From NCBI GenBank assembly GCA_902462635.1, contig CABQCN010000069.1:1-7220 (forward strand): a stretch of 7,220 nucleotides of DNA, given 5' to 3'. The translations under genes and the position numbers were made by a program. Below are positions 1 to 6,979 of the stretch, in pieces. The notes beneath the pieces are model-generated. The model saw only the letters and a program-made list of their open reading frames with translations, did no database searches and was not told where the DNA came from. Position 1 is the first letter of the stretch. Every line of letters starts with the position of its first letter. The DNA is from an uncultured Oscillospiraceae bacterium. Lineage in GTDB: Bacteria > Bacillota > Clostridia > UBA1212 > UBA1255.

Positions 1-251
1 CCACGCAGGAACAGCTGAAAATGTTCCTTACCCGGATCGGGCAGGGATCGAAAGCCGTCGTGACGGGCGACGTGACGCAGATCGACCTGCCAGCGGACAA
101 ATCCTCGGGGCTGAAAAAAGTAAAGAAGATCTTGAACGGCGTGCCGGAGATTTCTTTTATCGATTTGACGGAGAAAGATGTCGTCCGCTGCGAACTGGTG
201 CAAAAAATTATCAAAGCTTATGAAACGTATGAGAGAAGAGGGGAAAAATAA
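1..251 (+). CDS. phoH: PhoH family ATPase, C-terminal end (5' part outside window)
   Basis: This is the last roughly 83 codons of a PhoH-like protein, read in the frame whose first full codon is at position 3. The gene starts left of the window. PhoH proteins are cytoplasmic P-loop ATPases of the superfamily 1 helicase type. They are often encoded next to ybeY and are thought to act in RNA metabolism. The visible part begins T-Q-E-Q-L-K-M and contains MFLTRIGQGSKAVVTGDVTQ, the strongly conserved PhoH stretch around the sensor and motif region, followed by a charged tail ending ERRGEK. The Walker A and B motifs lie upstream and cannot be checked. The TAA stop is at 249-251, and ybeY begins 2 nt later, which indicates co-transcription and probably coupled translation. 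An internal ATG at 21 is not the start, because conserved PhoH sequence continues upstream of it in frame. Confidence 0.93.
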   Translation, partial: TQEQLKMFLTRIGQGSKAVVTGDVTQIDLPADKSSGLKKVKKILNGVPEISFIDLTEKDVVRCELVQKIIKAYETYERRGEK

Positions 252-253
252 GG

Positions 254-799
254 ATGCTGAAATACAAATGTACGATCCGTTTTGAGAAGGGCGGGCCTGC
301 AAACCGTGAGCAGCAAAAAAGATACCGGGAAATTGCGCAGCATACGGCGGAAGGCGTCTGTGCCGGCCGTTGTGCGGAAGAAATTCTGTCGGCCTGCGCT
401 GCCGCCGGAATCAGAGGGATCGAGGTAAACATCCTGTTTACGGACGATGGCGCGATCCGGGAAATCAATCGGGAATACCGGGAAATCGATTGCGCCACCG
501 ACGTGCTTTCTTTTCCGCTGAATGATTTTTCTTATGGCAGAGGTGAGATATTGCCGTATAATGTCGAAGAAAACACGCTGTGCCTGCAGCTGGGGGATAT
601 CGTGGTTTCGATTCCCGCGATGAAACGTCAGGCGGAAGAATACGGCCATTCCGTAGAGCGGGAATGCGCCTTCCTGATCTGCCACGGTATGCTGCACCTG
701 TTTGGCTACGATCATGGGAATGAAGCCGACGAACAAGAGATGTTCGGCTTCGCCGATGAAATTTTAACGGCGCTCGGATACACAAGGAACATGAATTGA
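254..799 (+). CDS. ybeY: Endoribonuclease YbeY, 16S rRNA maturation factor
   Basis: YbeY is a single-domain zinc-dependent endoribonuclease involved in 16S rRNA 3'-end maturation and late ribosome quality control. The 181-residue product carries the family signature HGMLHLFGYDH at residues 144-154. Its three histidines (H144, H148, H154) are the expected metal ligands. Upstream are the conserved segments N72-R-E-Y-R76, TDVLSFP (82-88) and LGDIVVS (113-119). The protein is somewhat longer than the usual 150-170 residues. The extra length lies in the N-terminal 50 residues, which are poorly conserved and rich in charged residues, and in the loop between residues 89 and 112. The ATG at 254 is preceded by GAGGGG at 238-243, about 10 nt away, and lies 2 nt after the phoH stop. 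Pairing with phoH is typical. The stop at 797-799 falls about 20 nt before the preferred era start. Confidence 0.96.
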   Translation: MLKYKCTIRFEKGGPANREQQKRYREIAQHTAEGVCAGRCAEEILSACAAAGIRGIEVNILFTDDGAIREINREYREIDCATDVLSFPLNDFSYGRGEILPYNVEENTLCLQLGDIVVSIPAMKRQAEEYGHSVERECAFLICHGMLHLFGYDHGNEADEQEMFGFADEILTALGYTRNMN

Positions 800-805
800 T
801 TCCGG

Positions 806-811
806 AAAGGA
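806..811 (+). promoter_or_regulatory. Ribosome-binding site that selects the era ATG
   Basis: AAAGGA lies 8 nt upstream of the ATG at 820. It supports that start over the in-frame TTG at 796, which would overlap the ybeY stop. The TTG also has a possible AAGGA at 784-788, 7 nt upstream, so it is not excluded. The ATG gives the usual Era length before the G1 motif. Confidence 0.6.
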
Positions 812-819
812 AACGGCAG

Positions 820-1734
820 ATGGCAGATCAGAAAGAGCAAAAATTTAAATCCGGTTTTATCACCGTGATCGGGAAACCGAACGTCGGGAAATCGACGATC
901 ATCAACAGTCTCGTAGGAGAAAAGATCGCGATTACTTCTCCGAAACCGCAGACGACGCGGAATAATTTGCGGGCGGTTGTTACGGGAGATCATTATCAAA
1001 TGATTTTTATCGATACCCCCGGAATACATACGCCGAAGAACAAGCTCGGGGAATATATGGTTTCCTCGGCCTCTTCCACCTTCGGGGAAGTGGATGTGAT
1101 TGTAATGGTATGTGATTGCAGCGACCGCTCTCTTTCCCAGAATGATGTCAGAATTATTGAAAAATTAAAGGATGTCAAGGAAAAACCGGTTTTTCTTGCC
1201 ATGAACAAAACGGACGCGGTCCGTAAAGAGTGTATTCTGGAGAAAATAAAGATTTACGCGGAGCTGTATCCGTTCCGTGAGATCATTCCGCTATCCGCGC
1301 TGAAACGCGAAGGCATTGAAATCCTGCGCGGCGCGATTTTAAACTGCCTTGAAGAGGGACCGCAATATTTCCCGGGAAATATTACCGCCGATACGACGAT
1401 GCGTACCATCGTATCCGAAATTATCCGCGAGAAGATCTTGCTGAATACGAACGAAGAGGTGCCGCACGGCACGGGAATCGAAATCATACAATATAAAGAA
1501 CCGGCGAAGCGCGGCGGCATTACCTCGATAGAGGCCAATATCTATTGCGAAAAAACGACGCACAAGGGTATCCTCATCGGTAAAAACGGGGAAAAGCTCA
1601 AACGGATCGGATCCGCGGCGCGGCGCGACATCGAGCGTATTCTCGGCGGACAAGTGAACCTGAAACTTTGGGTCAAAGTGAAGGACGATTGGAGAAACAG
1701 CCCAGGAATGCTGAAAGAACTTGGATTTCAATGA
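820..1734 (+). CDS. era: GTPase Era, ribosome assembly factor
   Basis: Era is an essential GTPase that binds the 3' end of 16S rRNA through a KH domain and couples 30S subunit maturation to GTP hydrolysis, close to the membrane. The 304-residue product is full length for the family. All G motifs are visible: G1 GKPNVGKS at 18-25, the G2 region QTTRNN at 44-49, G3 DTPG at 65-68, G4 NKTD at 129-132 and G5 SAL at 159-161. The C-terminal KH domain has its GxxG loop as GKNG at 254-257 and ends with the Era-like LWVKVKDDWR. The ATG at 820 places eleven residues ahead of the conserved GF at 12-13, as in typical Era. A TTG at 796 would add eight residues. The last codons overlap recO by four bases (ATGA). 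Many Bacillota have dgkA and cdd between ybeY and era; both are absent here. Confidence 0.97.
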   Translation: MADQKEQKFKSGFITVIGKPNVGKSTIINSLVGEKIAITSPKPQTTRNNLRAVVTGDHYQMIFIDTPGIHTPKNKLGEYMVSSASSTFGEVDVIVMVCDCSDRSLSQNDVRIIEKLKDVKEKPVFLAMNKTDAVRKECILEKIKIYAELYPFREIIPLSALKREGIEILRGAILNCLEEGPQYFPGNITADTTMRTIVSEIIREKILLNTNEEVPHGTGIEIIQYKEPAKRGGITSIEANIYCEKTTHKGILIGKNGEKLKRIGSAARRDIERILGGQVNLKLWVKVKDDWRNSPGMLKELGFQ

Positions 1735-2366
1735 GCGGGGACAGGCACGTCAAGGCAGAAGGCATCGTGCTCAAAGAAACGCCGCTGGGCGAAAACGGAA
1801 AGCTGCTGGTGATTTTTACAAAAGAGTATGGTAGAATAACAGCGGCGGCAAAAGGCGTCAGAAAGCCGGGCAGCAGTATGGTACAGCTTGCGCAGCTTTT
1901 CGCATACGGCCGTTTGGAGCTTTATAGGGGAAGTTCTTCTTTGTATACGCTGACCGGAGGGTCGCTGATCGAGCCGTTTCGCGGCCTTACCGAAGATTAT
2001 GAGAGAATCTGTGCCGCCGGCGGAATGGCTTCCGTGCTGCTCAAAGTCATTCAGGAAGATCTGCCGGATGTGGAAACGCTGCGTCTGTTTCTCAATAGCC
2101 TGCATTTCATCAGCGCCGGGAAAAGGACGCCGGACTTTACGAGATGCGTATTTTTGCTAAAGCTGATACAATATCAGGGAATTGCGCCGGAACCGCATGA
2201 AATAGAACTGCTGTGGAACCGGAAATTATCGGAAGGCGCCAAGGCGGCGCTGGAGCACCTTTTTTCCGCGGAGACGGAAGCGCTTTTCTCATTCGGGGTG
2301 TCGGCGGACGTATTGGCCGAGCTGGAGGGAATCGCCTCGATGCTTTCCCATGAAATAATAAATTGA
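1731..2366 (+). CDS. recO: DNA repair protein RecO, short form without zinc-finger insert
   Basis: RecO works with RecR to load RecA on SSB-coated single-stranded DNA and also anneals strands. The product has 211 residues. Residues 1-80 form the N-terminal OB-fold, with the family pattern VKAEGIVLKETPLGENGKLL followed by FTKEYGRI and AAKGVRK. A helical C-terminal domain follows. In most Gram-positive RecO proteins (about 240-255 residues) two CxxC pairs lie between the helix ending in G-Y/I-x-P and the L-S-x-G helix. Here GIAPEP (150-155) is followed almost at once by LSEGAKAALEHL (166-177), and only two cysteines (C94, C139) exist in the whole protein, so the zinc-binding segment is missing. 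The DNA stays in frame across the junction. The start is the ATG that overlaps the era stop. It has only a weak Shine-Dalgarno sequence, so translation is probably coupled to era. An upstream in-frame start inside era (1668) is not convincing. Confidence 0.9.
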   Translation: MSGDRHVKAEGIVLKETPLGENGKLLVIFTKEYGRITAAAKGVRKPGSSMVQLAQLFAYGRLELYRGSSSLYTLTGGSLIEPFRGLTEDYERICAAGGMASVLLKVIQEDLPDVETLRLFLNSLHFISAGKRTPDFTRCVFLLKLIQYQGIAPEPHEIELLWNRKLSEGAKAALEHLFSAETEALFSFGVSADVLAELEGIASMLSHEIIN

Positions 2367-2387
2367 TCGATAACGGAGGTTGGAACG

Positions 2388-3368
2388 ATGCCTGTATATG
2401 CAGAAAAGAAAATCAGCGAGTTTAAGGCCGGGGATTCCGTACAGGGAATCTTTTATATTAAAGAGTCGGAACTGAAAACAACGACGACAAACAATAAGTA
2501 CATGAATTTTACGTTCGCCGACAAAACGGGAGAAGTCAACGCGAAGCTCTGGGACTGGGACGAAGACAATGCTTCGCGGTTCCGGGCGGGCATTCTGGTA
2601 AAGGCGCGCGGCACCGTGCTGGACTGGCAGGGACAGCCGCAGTTCAAAATCGATTTTATGGGCAAGGTATTGGATGCGGATCATGTCAAAATCGAAGAGT
2701 ATATTCCTTCCGCGCCATATTCCGGGGAGGCTATGTATAAATTCCTCCAAACGGTGATTCAGGAGAAAATGCAGGATGAAGAATTTAAAAAAATTACCTC
2801 GTTCATCCTCGAACAAAACAAAGAAGTGCTTTTGATTGCGCCTGCGGCGAAAAAGAACCATCATGCCGTACGTTCCGGACTTTTATTCCATACCTCCACG
2901 ATGCTGCGCTGCGCGTTGACGCTTTCTTCTATTTATACTTTTTTAAATAAAGATTTATTGTTTGCGGGCGTGATCCTGCATGATATCGGCAAGCTTTTTG
3001 AAATGAAGCAGAGCGAAACGGGACTCGTATCCGAGTACACGACGGAGGGAACGCTGCTCGGGCATATCATACAGGGGATCAATTATATCGACGAGACCGC
3101 AAAAGCGCTGTCCATCGACCCGGAAAAAGCATTGCTTCTGAAGCATATGATTCTTTCGCACCATTATATCCCGGAACACGGCAGCCCGAAACCGCCTGCG
3201 TTCCCGGAGGCGGAACTGCTGCATTATCTCGATATACTCGACGCCAGGATGTACGATATGGAACTGGCGGAAGAGAGCGTCGAGCCGGGATCGTTCAGCG
3301 AGCGGATCTGGTCGCTCGAAAACAGATCGGTTTATAAAAGCCCGGCGCTTTATAAAGAAAACAGCTGA
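2388..3368 (+). CDS. yhaM: YhaM-like 3'-5' exoribonuclease (OB-fold plus HD domain)
   Basis: YhaM-family proteins are metal-dependent 3'-5' exonucleases that degrade RNA, and in vitro also single-stranded DNA. The 326-residue product is close to the 314 residues of the Bacillus enzyme. Residues 1-100 match the N-terminal OB-fold, with KKISEFKAGDSVQGIFYIK, then FADKTGEVNAKLWDWD. Residues 155-290 form the HD domain: H168 in LLFHTS, H198-D199 in the HDIGK motif, H226 in GHIIQG, the run HMILSHHYIPEHGSPKPP (253-270), and the LHYLDILDARM helix (278-288). These supply the usual metal ligands, so the enzyme should be active. GGAGG at 2375-2379 lies 8 nt before the ATG, a strong ribosome-binding site. 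The gene starts 21 nt after recO and ends 25 nt before addB. The pairing with DNA repair genes could reflect its activity on single-stranded DNA, but this is inference. Confidence 0.93.
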   Translation: MPVYAEKKISEFKAGDSVQGIFYIKESELKTTTTNNKYMNFTFADKTGEVNAKLWDWDEDNASRFRAGILVKARGTVLDWQGQPQFKIDFMGKVLDADHVKIEEYIPSAPYSGEAMYKFLQTVIQEKMQDEEFKKITSFILEQNKEVLLIAPAAKKNHHAVRSGLLFHTSTMLRCALTLSSIYTFLNKDLLFAGVILHDIGKLFEMKQSETGLVSEYTTEGTLLGHIIQGINYIDETAKALSIDPEKALLLKHMILSHHYIPEHGSPKPPAFPEAELLHYLDILDARMYDMELAEESVEPGSFSERIWSLENRSVYKSPALYKENS

Positions 3369-3384
3369 TTATGGCATAGGGCAT

Positions 3385-3390
3385 GGTGAT
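3385..3390 (+). promoter_or_regulatory. Ribosome-binding site that selects the addB ATG
   Basis: GGTGAT matches the 3' part of the extended Shine-Dalgarno sequence GGAGGTGATC. When aligned to the usual GGAGG register, it lies about 7 nt before the ATG at 3394. The neighbouring TTG at 3391 would be too close, so the ATG is preferred. Confidence 0.55.
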
Positions 3391-3393
3391 TTG

Positions 3394-6300
3394 ATGCTGA
3401 ATATCATCGCAGGCCGCACAGGGAGCGGGAAAAGCGGAAAATGCATTACGGAGTTCAATTCTTATATCCAGAAACATAAAAGATTGGACGCCTGCGCGTA
3501 TTTTTTTGTGCCCGAACAATACACGATGCTGACGGAACGGCGCCTGCTCGATTTTCAGATCAAAGAAAATTTTAAAGTACAAGGGCTGCTCGGCCATGAA
3601 GTATTGAATTTCAAACGGTTTTCTCACCGTATCCTCAGTATGTACGGCGGCGCCGCCAGACAGCCGCTCAACGAGTGCGGAAAAATGATGCTGCTGACTT
3701 CCGTATTGGAAAAACTCTCCGGGCAGCTGAACTACTTTACGGCGCTTTCCATGCGTTCCGGCGAGGTGGCGCGTCTTTTATCTCTGCTGGATGAATTTGG
3801 CAAATACGGCGTTTCCTGGCAGATGCTCGGCGCGCTGAAAACGGGTGATTCCTGCCTTGACCGTAAAGTCGGCGACCTCTGCCTGATCTGCCGGGAATAT
3901 GAAGCCTTGAAAACGGGAAACTATACCGATGAGAATGATGTCTTCGAAAGGATGCTTGCCCGGATCCGGCAGGTGGAATTTTTTCGCGGCAGACGTGTAT
4001 GGATCGATTCTTTTACCGGTTTTACCAGCAGGGAACTGGAATTGATTTCCCTGATGCTGCGGCAGTGCAGTCAGGTTACGCTCACGCTCTGTACGGATCT
4101 TCAGGGGGAACCTGCGTTCGAATGTACGGATAACACGTTCCGGCAGCTGCGGGATCTGGCGGAACGAAACGGCGTGCCTTGCGCCGTGACGAATTTAAGC
4201 GCCGATCCGGCGAGCAACCGGTATAAATACCAAAACGCTTCTCTTTTCTTTTTGGAGCAGCAGCTGCCGAAGATACGCAGCACTGCGCAGCAGACCGGAG
4301 AAGGGATCGTCCTTGCCGAATGCGCCGGACCGTATGAAGAAGTGGTACGGTGCGCCCGAAGAATCCGGGCGCTGCATGAAACGGAGCATATGGAATACCG
4401 CCATATTGCCGTTGCGCTTCGGAATGTAGAAGAATACGACGTGATCCTGAAAGCAATTTTCAAAAAATATGGAATCCCGTTTTATATCGACGATAAGAAA
4501 ACGCTCGACAACAATCCGCTGATCAAGACGATCCTAAGCATCCTGAATATCATTGCCGACGACTGGCAGGGAAAGGATGTGCTGGAATGTATCAAATCCG
4601 GCATCCTGAATTTTGGAGGGGACGGCGACCGCATTGAAAATTATATTTTACTTAAAGGTTTACGCGGCAGGCGGCGCTGGAAAAAAGAACCGGAGGATGC
4701 CTGCGCGCAGTTTTTTGCCGCCATTGACGCGCTGACGGCAAGTTTCTCCAATTGTAAAACGGTCAAAGAAGGTTGTATCGCGCTCTGCCTGTTCTTAAAT
4801 AAATGGGAAATCCGCCAGGCCATGGAGCATATGGCGGCGGATTTTCGGGATTCCTATTATTCCGAACTCTCGGACGAGTATTCGAGAGTCTGGAATATTG
4901 CGATGGAAGTTATCGAGCAGATTGTATTGTTTCTGGGAGATTTCCCGGTACGCGGCGCCGCGGATGCGTCCGGAACATTATGGAAGCTTTTGTCCGCCGG
5001 TTTTTCGCAATATAAGATCGGGTTTCTTCCGTCGTCTATCGACAGCGTGCAGATTCTGAGCATCGAGCGTTCCCGGAGCGCGGAACTCAAAGCGCTTTTT
5101 CTGCTGGGGGCGAACGAGGGCGTGTTCCCTGCGCATTTTACCGACGACGGCATCCTGCAAGACAGCGAACGGGAATTGCTTCAGAAATACAGAATTACGC
5201 TGGCGGACGACAGCGCGTCGAAAGCGTCGAAGGAAAATTATTATATTTGCGTTACGCTGTCTCTTCCGTCCGATGTTCTGGAAATTTCCTGGCCGCTGGA
5301 AGATATTTCCGGCAATGAAAGGAAGCCTTCTCCGGTAATTCTCCGCAAACTTAAAACGTTGTTTCCGCAGCTCTCCGTAACGCGCGATCCGCCGGAAGCG
5401 CTTCCTGCCGGGGCGTATGACGCAAGGACCGATATCCGGATCGCACAGGAAGCGAATGCCGGACTGCTGGATCTGCGCGGCGTATTCCATACCACGGTAT
5501 CGCGCATCGAATCGTATTATAAGTGTCCGTACAGCTTTCTGCTGTCGTATGGGCTTCGTCTGAAACCGCGCGAGGAAGCGGCGCTGCAGATGTATGATCT
5601 TGGGAACGTAATGCACGGGATCATTGACGAAGCTTCGGAATATCTGTATCATCTCTCTCCGGATGACGGCCCCGCGCAATGCGAGGAGATCATAGAGGCC
5701 GTGTACGACAAAGTTGCCTCGCAAATGCGTTTTGCGGGGAGAGACTTTACAAAACGGGAAACACACGCCCTGAACAGAATCAAAAAGTACGCTGCGGCTG
5801 CCTTTTACAATATAAAAAAACAAATCGACGCCGGAAAATTTACGGCGTGCGGCTTTGAAGTGCCGTTCGATTTTTCGGAGACTTCTCTTCTGAAGCCGAT
5901 TGTACTGCAGCCGGAAGAAAAAACGCCGTTTTTGGAAAAAATAAGCGTCACGGGCCGGATCGACCGGTATGATATCATGGAAGAGGCGGGTAAGAAATAT
6001 GTCCGTATCGTGGATTACAAATCGTCCCCCGTATCTCTTTCGGAGCAGGAGGTTAAAGCGGGAATCAAACTGCAGCTGATTACATACCTGAACGCGGTGA
6101 TCGCTTCTTATCCCGAGGGCATTGCGGTTCCCGGCGGCGCGCTGTATTTTAAATTCGGAGACGATATTGCGGCGGAGAACAGCCATGTGTCGTCTTCGGC
6201 GTCCCCGGCGCGCGAAAAGCAGTTTGTGATGAATGGATTCGTACTTGACGACCGCCGCGTCCTGGATGGTATGACCGGCGGCAGGGAATCGGGGATCATC

Positions 6301-6528
6301 GGCGGAAGATTGCTCTCCGGCGGAGGCCTTTCTTTTGCAAACAGCAAAATGCTGAAATCGGAAGAAGAATTTGAAACCATGAAGCAACAGGCGTATGAAA
6401 ATATCCGGAACGCGGCTTCCCGAATTACGGAAGGGACTTATCCGATCGCGCCTTCCGCGTACGCGGACCCCGCGCCGTGCCGGTATTGCAATATGCGGCC
6501 GATCTGCGCGAATTGTACGGATTCATAG
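3394..6528 (+). CDS. addB: AddB, nuclease/inactive-helicase subunit of the AddAB recombination complex
   Basis: AddB pairs with AddA to process double-strand DNA ends, respond to Chi and load RecA. The product has 1044 residues, a little under the 1166 of Bacillus subtilis AddB. A Walker A motif GRTGSGKS is at residues 7-14 and is followed by a UvrD/Rep-like region. The C-terminal RecB-type nuclease domain has G-R-I-D857 and the DYK motif D874-Y875-K876, followed by a conserved Q-L-x-T-Y helix. Four cysteines, C711 (YYKCPYSF) and C1029, C1032 and C1038 (CRYCNMRPIC), have the spacing of the AddB [4Fe-4S] staple, so the nuclease domain looks intact. The start at 3394 is supported by GGTGAT. Using the adjacent TTG at 3391 would add one residue. 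AddA is normally the next gene in Bacillota, but here hup follows 71 nt later, so AddA must be encoded elsewhere or be absent. Co-transcription with the upstream genes is likely. Confidence 0.96.
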   Translation: MLNIIAGRTGSGKSGKCITEFNSYIQKHKRLDACAYFFVPEQYTMLTERRLLDFQIKENFKVQGLLGHEVLNFKRFSHRILSMYGGAARQPLNECGKMMLLTSVLEKLSGQLNYFTALSMRSGEVARLLSLLDEFGKYGVSWQMLGALKTGDSCLDRKVGDLCLICREYEALKTGNYTDENDVFERMLARIRQVEFFRGRRVWIDSFTGFTSRELELISLMLRQCSQVTLTLCTDLQGEPAFECTDNTFRQLRDLAERNGVPCAVTNLSADPASNRYKYQNASLFFLEQQLPKIRSTAQQTGEGIVLAECAGPYEEVVRCARRIRALHETEHMEYRHIAVALRNVEEYDVILKAIFKKYGIPFYIDDKKTLDNNPLIKTILSILNIIADDWQGKDVLECIKSGILNFGGDGDRIENYILLKGLRGRRRWKKEPEDACAQFFAAIDALTASFSNCKTVKEGCIALCLFLNKWEIRQAMEHMAADFRDSYYSELSDEYSRVWNIAMEVIEQIVLFLGDFPVRGAADASGTLWKLLSAGFSQYKIGFLPSSIDSVQILSIERSRSAELKALFLLGANEGVFPAHFTDDGILQDSERELLQKYRITLADDSASKASKENYYICVTLSLPSDVLEISWPLEDISGNERKPSPVILRKLKTLFPQLSVTRDPPEALPAGAYDARTDIRIAQEANAGLLDLRGVFHTTVSRIESYYKCPYSFLLSYGLRLKPREEAALQMYDLGNVMHGIIDEASEYLYHLSPDDGPAQCEEIIEAVYDKVASQMRFAGRDFTKRETHALNRIKKYAAAAFYNIKKQIDAGKFTACGFEVPFDFSETSLLKPIVLQPEEKTPFLEKISVTGRIDRYDIMEEAGKKYVRIVDYKSSPVSLSEQEVKAGIKLQLITYLNAVIASYPEGIAVPGGALYFKFGDDIAAENSHVSSSASPAREKQFVMNGFVLDDRRVLDGMTGGRESGIIGGRLLSGGGLSFANSKMLKSEEEFETMKQQAYENIRNAASRITEGTYPIAPSAYADPAPCRYCNMRPICANCTDS

Positions 6529-6536
6529 GAAAAGGC

Positions 6537-6565
6537 TTGACTTAAAGGATTCTTAGTACTATAAT
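6537..6565 (+). promoter_or_regulatory. Sigma-A promoter of hup
   Basis: A -35 box TTGACT (6537-6542, one mismatch to TTGACA) and a perfect -10 box TATAAT (6560-6565) are separated by exactly 17 nt. Transcription should begin near 6572-6573, giving a 5' leader of about 27 nt that carries the hup ribosome-binding site. The -35 box begins 8 nt after the addB stop. No terminator separates addB from hup, so read-through from the upstream operon would add to this promoter. The strength fits an abundant nucleoid protein. Confidence 0.88.
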
Positions 6566-6599
6566 AAAAACCACAATAATTTTACAGGGAGGTTTTAAA

Positions 6600-6875
6600 A
6601 TGAAGAAAGCCGATTTAGTAACAATAATATCTGACAAAACAGGTATTACAAAAAAAGACAGCGCTGCAATGATCGACCTCGTGTTCTCTGAAATTACGAA
6701 AGCTTTATCTGAAGGCGACAAAGTGTCTCTGGTGGGATTCGGTACGTTTTCCGTGAAAGACAGAGCCGGCAGAGTCGGGATCAATCCCGCGAAAAAAGGT
6801 GAAAAAGTTGTGATTCCCGCTACGAGAGTTCCCGCGTTCAAAGCTGGAAAGGCGCTCAAGGAAGCTGTGAAATAA
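6600..6875 (+). CDS. hup: DNA-binding protein HU
   Basis: HU is a small, abundant, basic dimeric nucleoid protein that bends and compacts DNA. The 91-residue product is full length. It has the helical dimerisation region (residues 1-40), the core GFGTFSVKDR (46-55) and the beta-arm with N62-P63, where the proline is the expected intercalating residue, then IPATRVPAFKAGKALKEAV to the end. Two details differ from the common GRNPxTGE form. The Arg before NP is Ile (G-I-N-P), and the arm tip NPAKKGEKVVIPA is one residue longer than in Bacillus HBsu. AGGGAGG at 6586-6592 lies 7 nt before the ATG, a very strong ribosome-binding site. The gene has its own promoter. Its early codons are more A/T-ending than those of the upstream operon, which fits high expression. 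It could be described generically as an HU/IHF family protein, but the length and arm fit HU. Confidence 0.96.
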   Translation: MKKADLVTIISDKTGITKKDSAAMIDLVFSEITKALSEGDKVSLVGFGTFSVKDRAGRVGINPAKKGEKVVIPATRVPAFKAGKALKEAVK

Positions 6876-6898
6876 AATTTGCTTTTTTTATTGTACTG

Positions 6899-6936
6899 AT
6901 TGCTCTCAATGGTCTTATTTGAGAGCAATTCTTTAT
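6899..6936 (+). terminator. Stem-loop terminator candidate after hup
   Basis: ATTGCTCTCAA (6899-6909) and TTGAGAGCAAT (6919-6929) form a perfect 11-bp inverted repeat with a 9-nt loop. It is followed by the T-rich stretch TTCTTTAT. The stem has only four G/C pairs and the T-tract is interrupted, so termination may be partial and some read-through into the NYN gene is possible. The opposite strand has no T-run after the stem, so it is oriented for hup. A separate run of seven T at 6883-6889 comes before the stem. Confidence 0.65.
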
Positions 6937-6979
6937 GATATCGTCTTTTATGCTCATTAATCAATTTGGAGGAATGTTA

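Noticed and set aside
218..736. Minus-strand open frame of 172 codons
   Set aside because: It is an antisense shadow of ybeY with no recognisable motif.
3383..3394. Tiny ATG-GTG-ATT-TGA frame whose stop overlaps the addB start (possible leader peptide)
   Set aside because: It has three codons and no properly spaced ribosome-binding site. GGTGAT is better explained as the addB Shine-Dalgarno sequence.
5214..5232. Short direct repeat GCGTCGAA in addB
   Set aside because: Two copies of 8 nt encode Ala-Ser-Lys repeats in a charged loop. This is too short to suggest a mobile or variable repeat.
4978..6387. Long open frame of 469 codons on the minus strand inside addB
   Set aside because: It lies wholly antisense to the well-supported addB nuclease and iron-sulphur region, has no recognisable domain, is very rich in Arg and Phe as antisense shadows are, and has no matching gene context.
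6858..6888. Possible hairpin between the hup 3' end (AAGGAAGC) and GCTTTTTT as a terminator
   Set aside because: The pairing has two G-U pairs and a 15-nt loop, and it uses up the T-run in the stem. The perfect hairpin at 6899-6929 is a better candidate.
6542..6964. Minus-strand open frame of 140 codons over hup, its promoter and its terminator
   Set aside because: It covers regulatory sites that clearly serve hup, and its product is a low-complexity shadow of the HU reading frame.
6925..6979. Promoter for the NYN gene
   Set aside because: TATGAT (6934-6939) and TATGCT (6949-6954) resemble -10 boxes, but neither has a suitable -35 box at 16-18 nt spacing.
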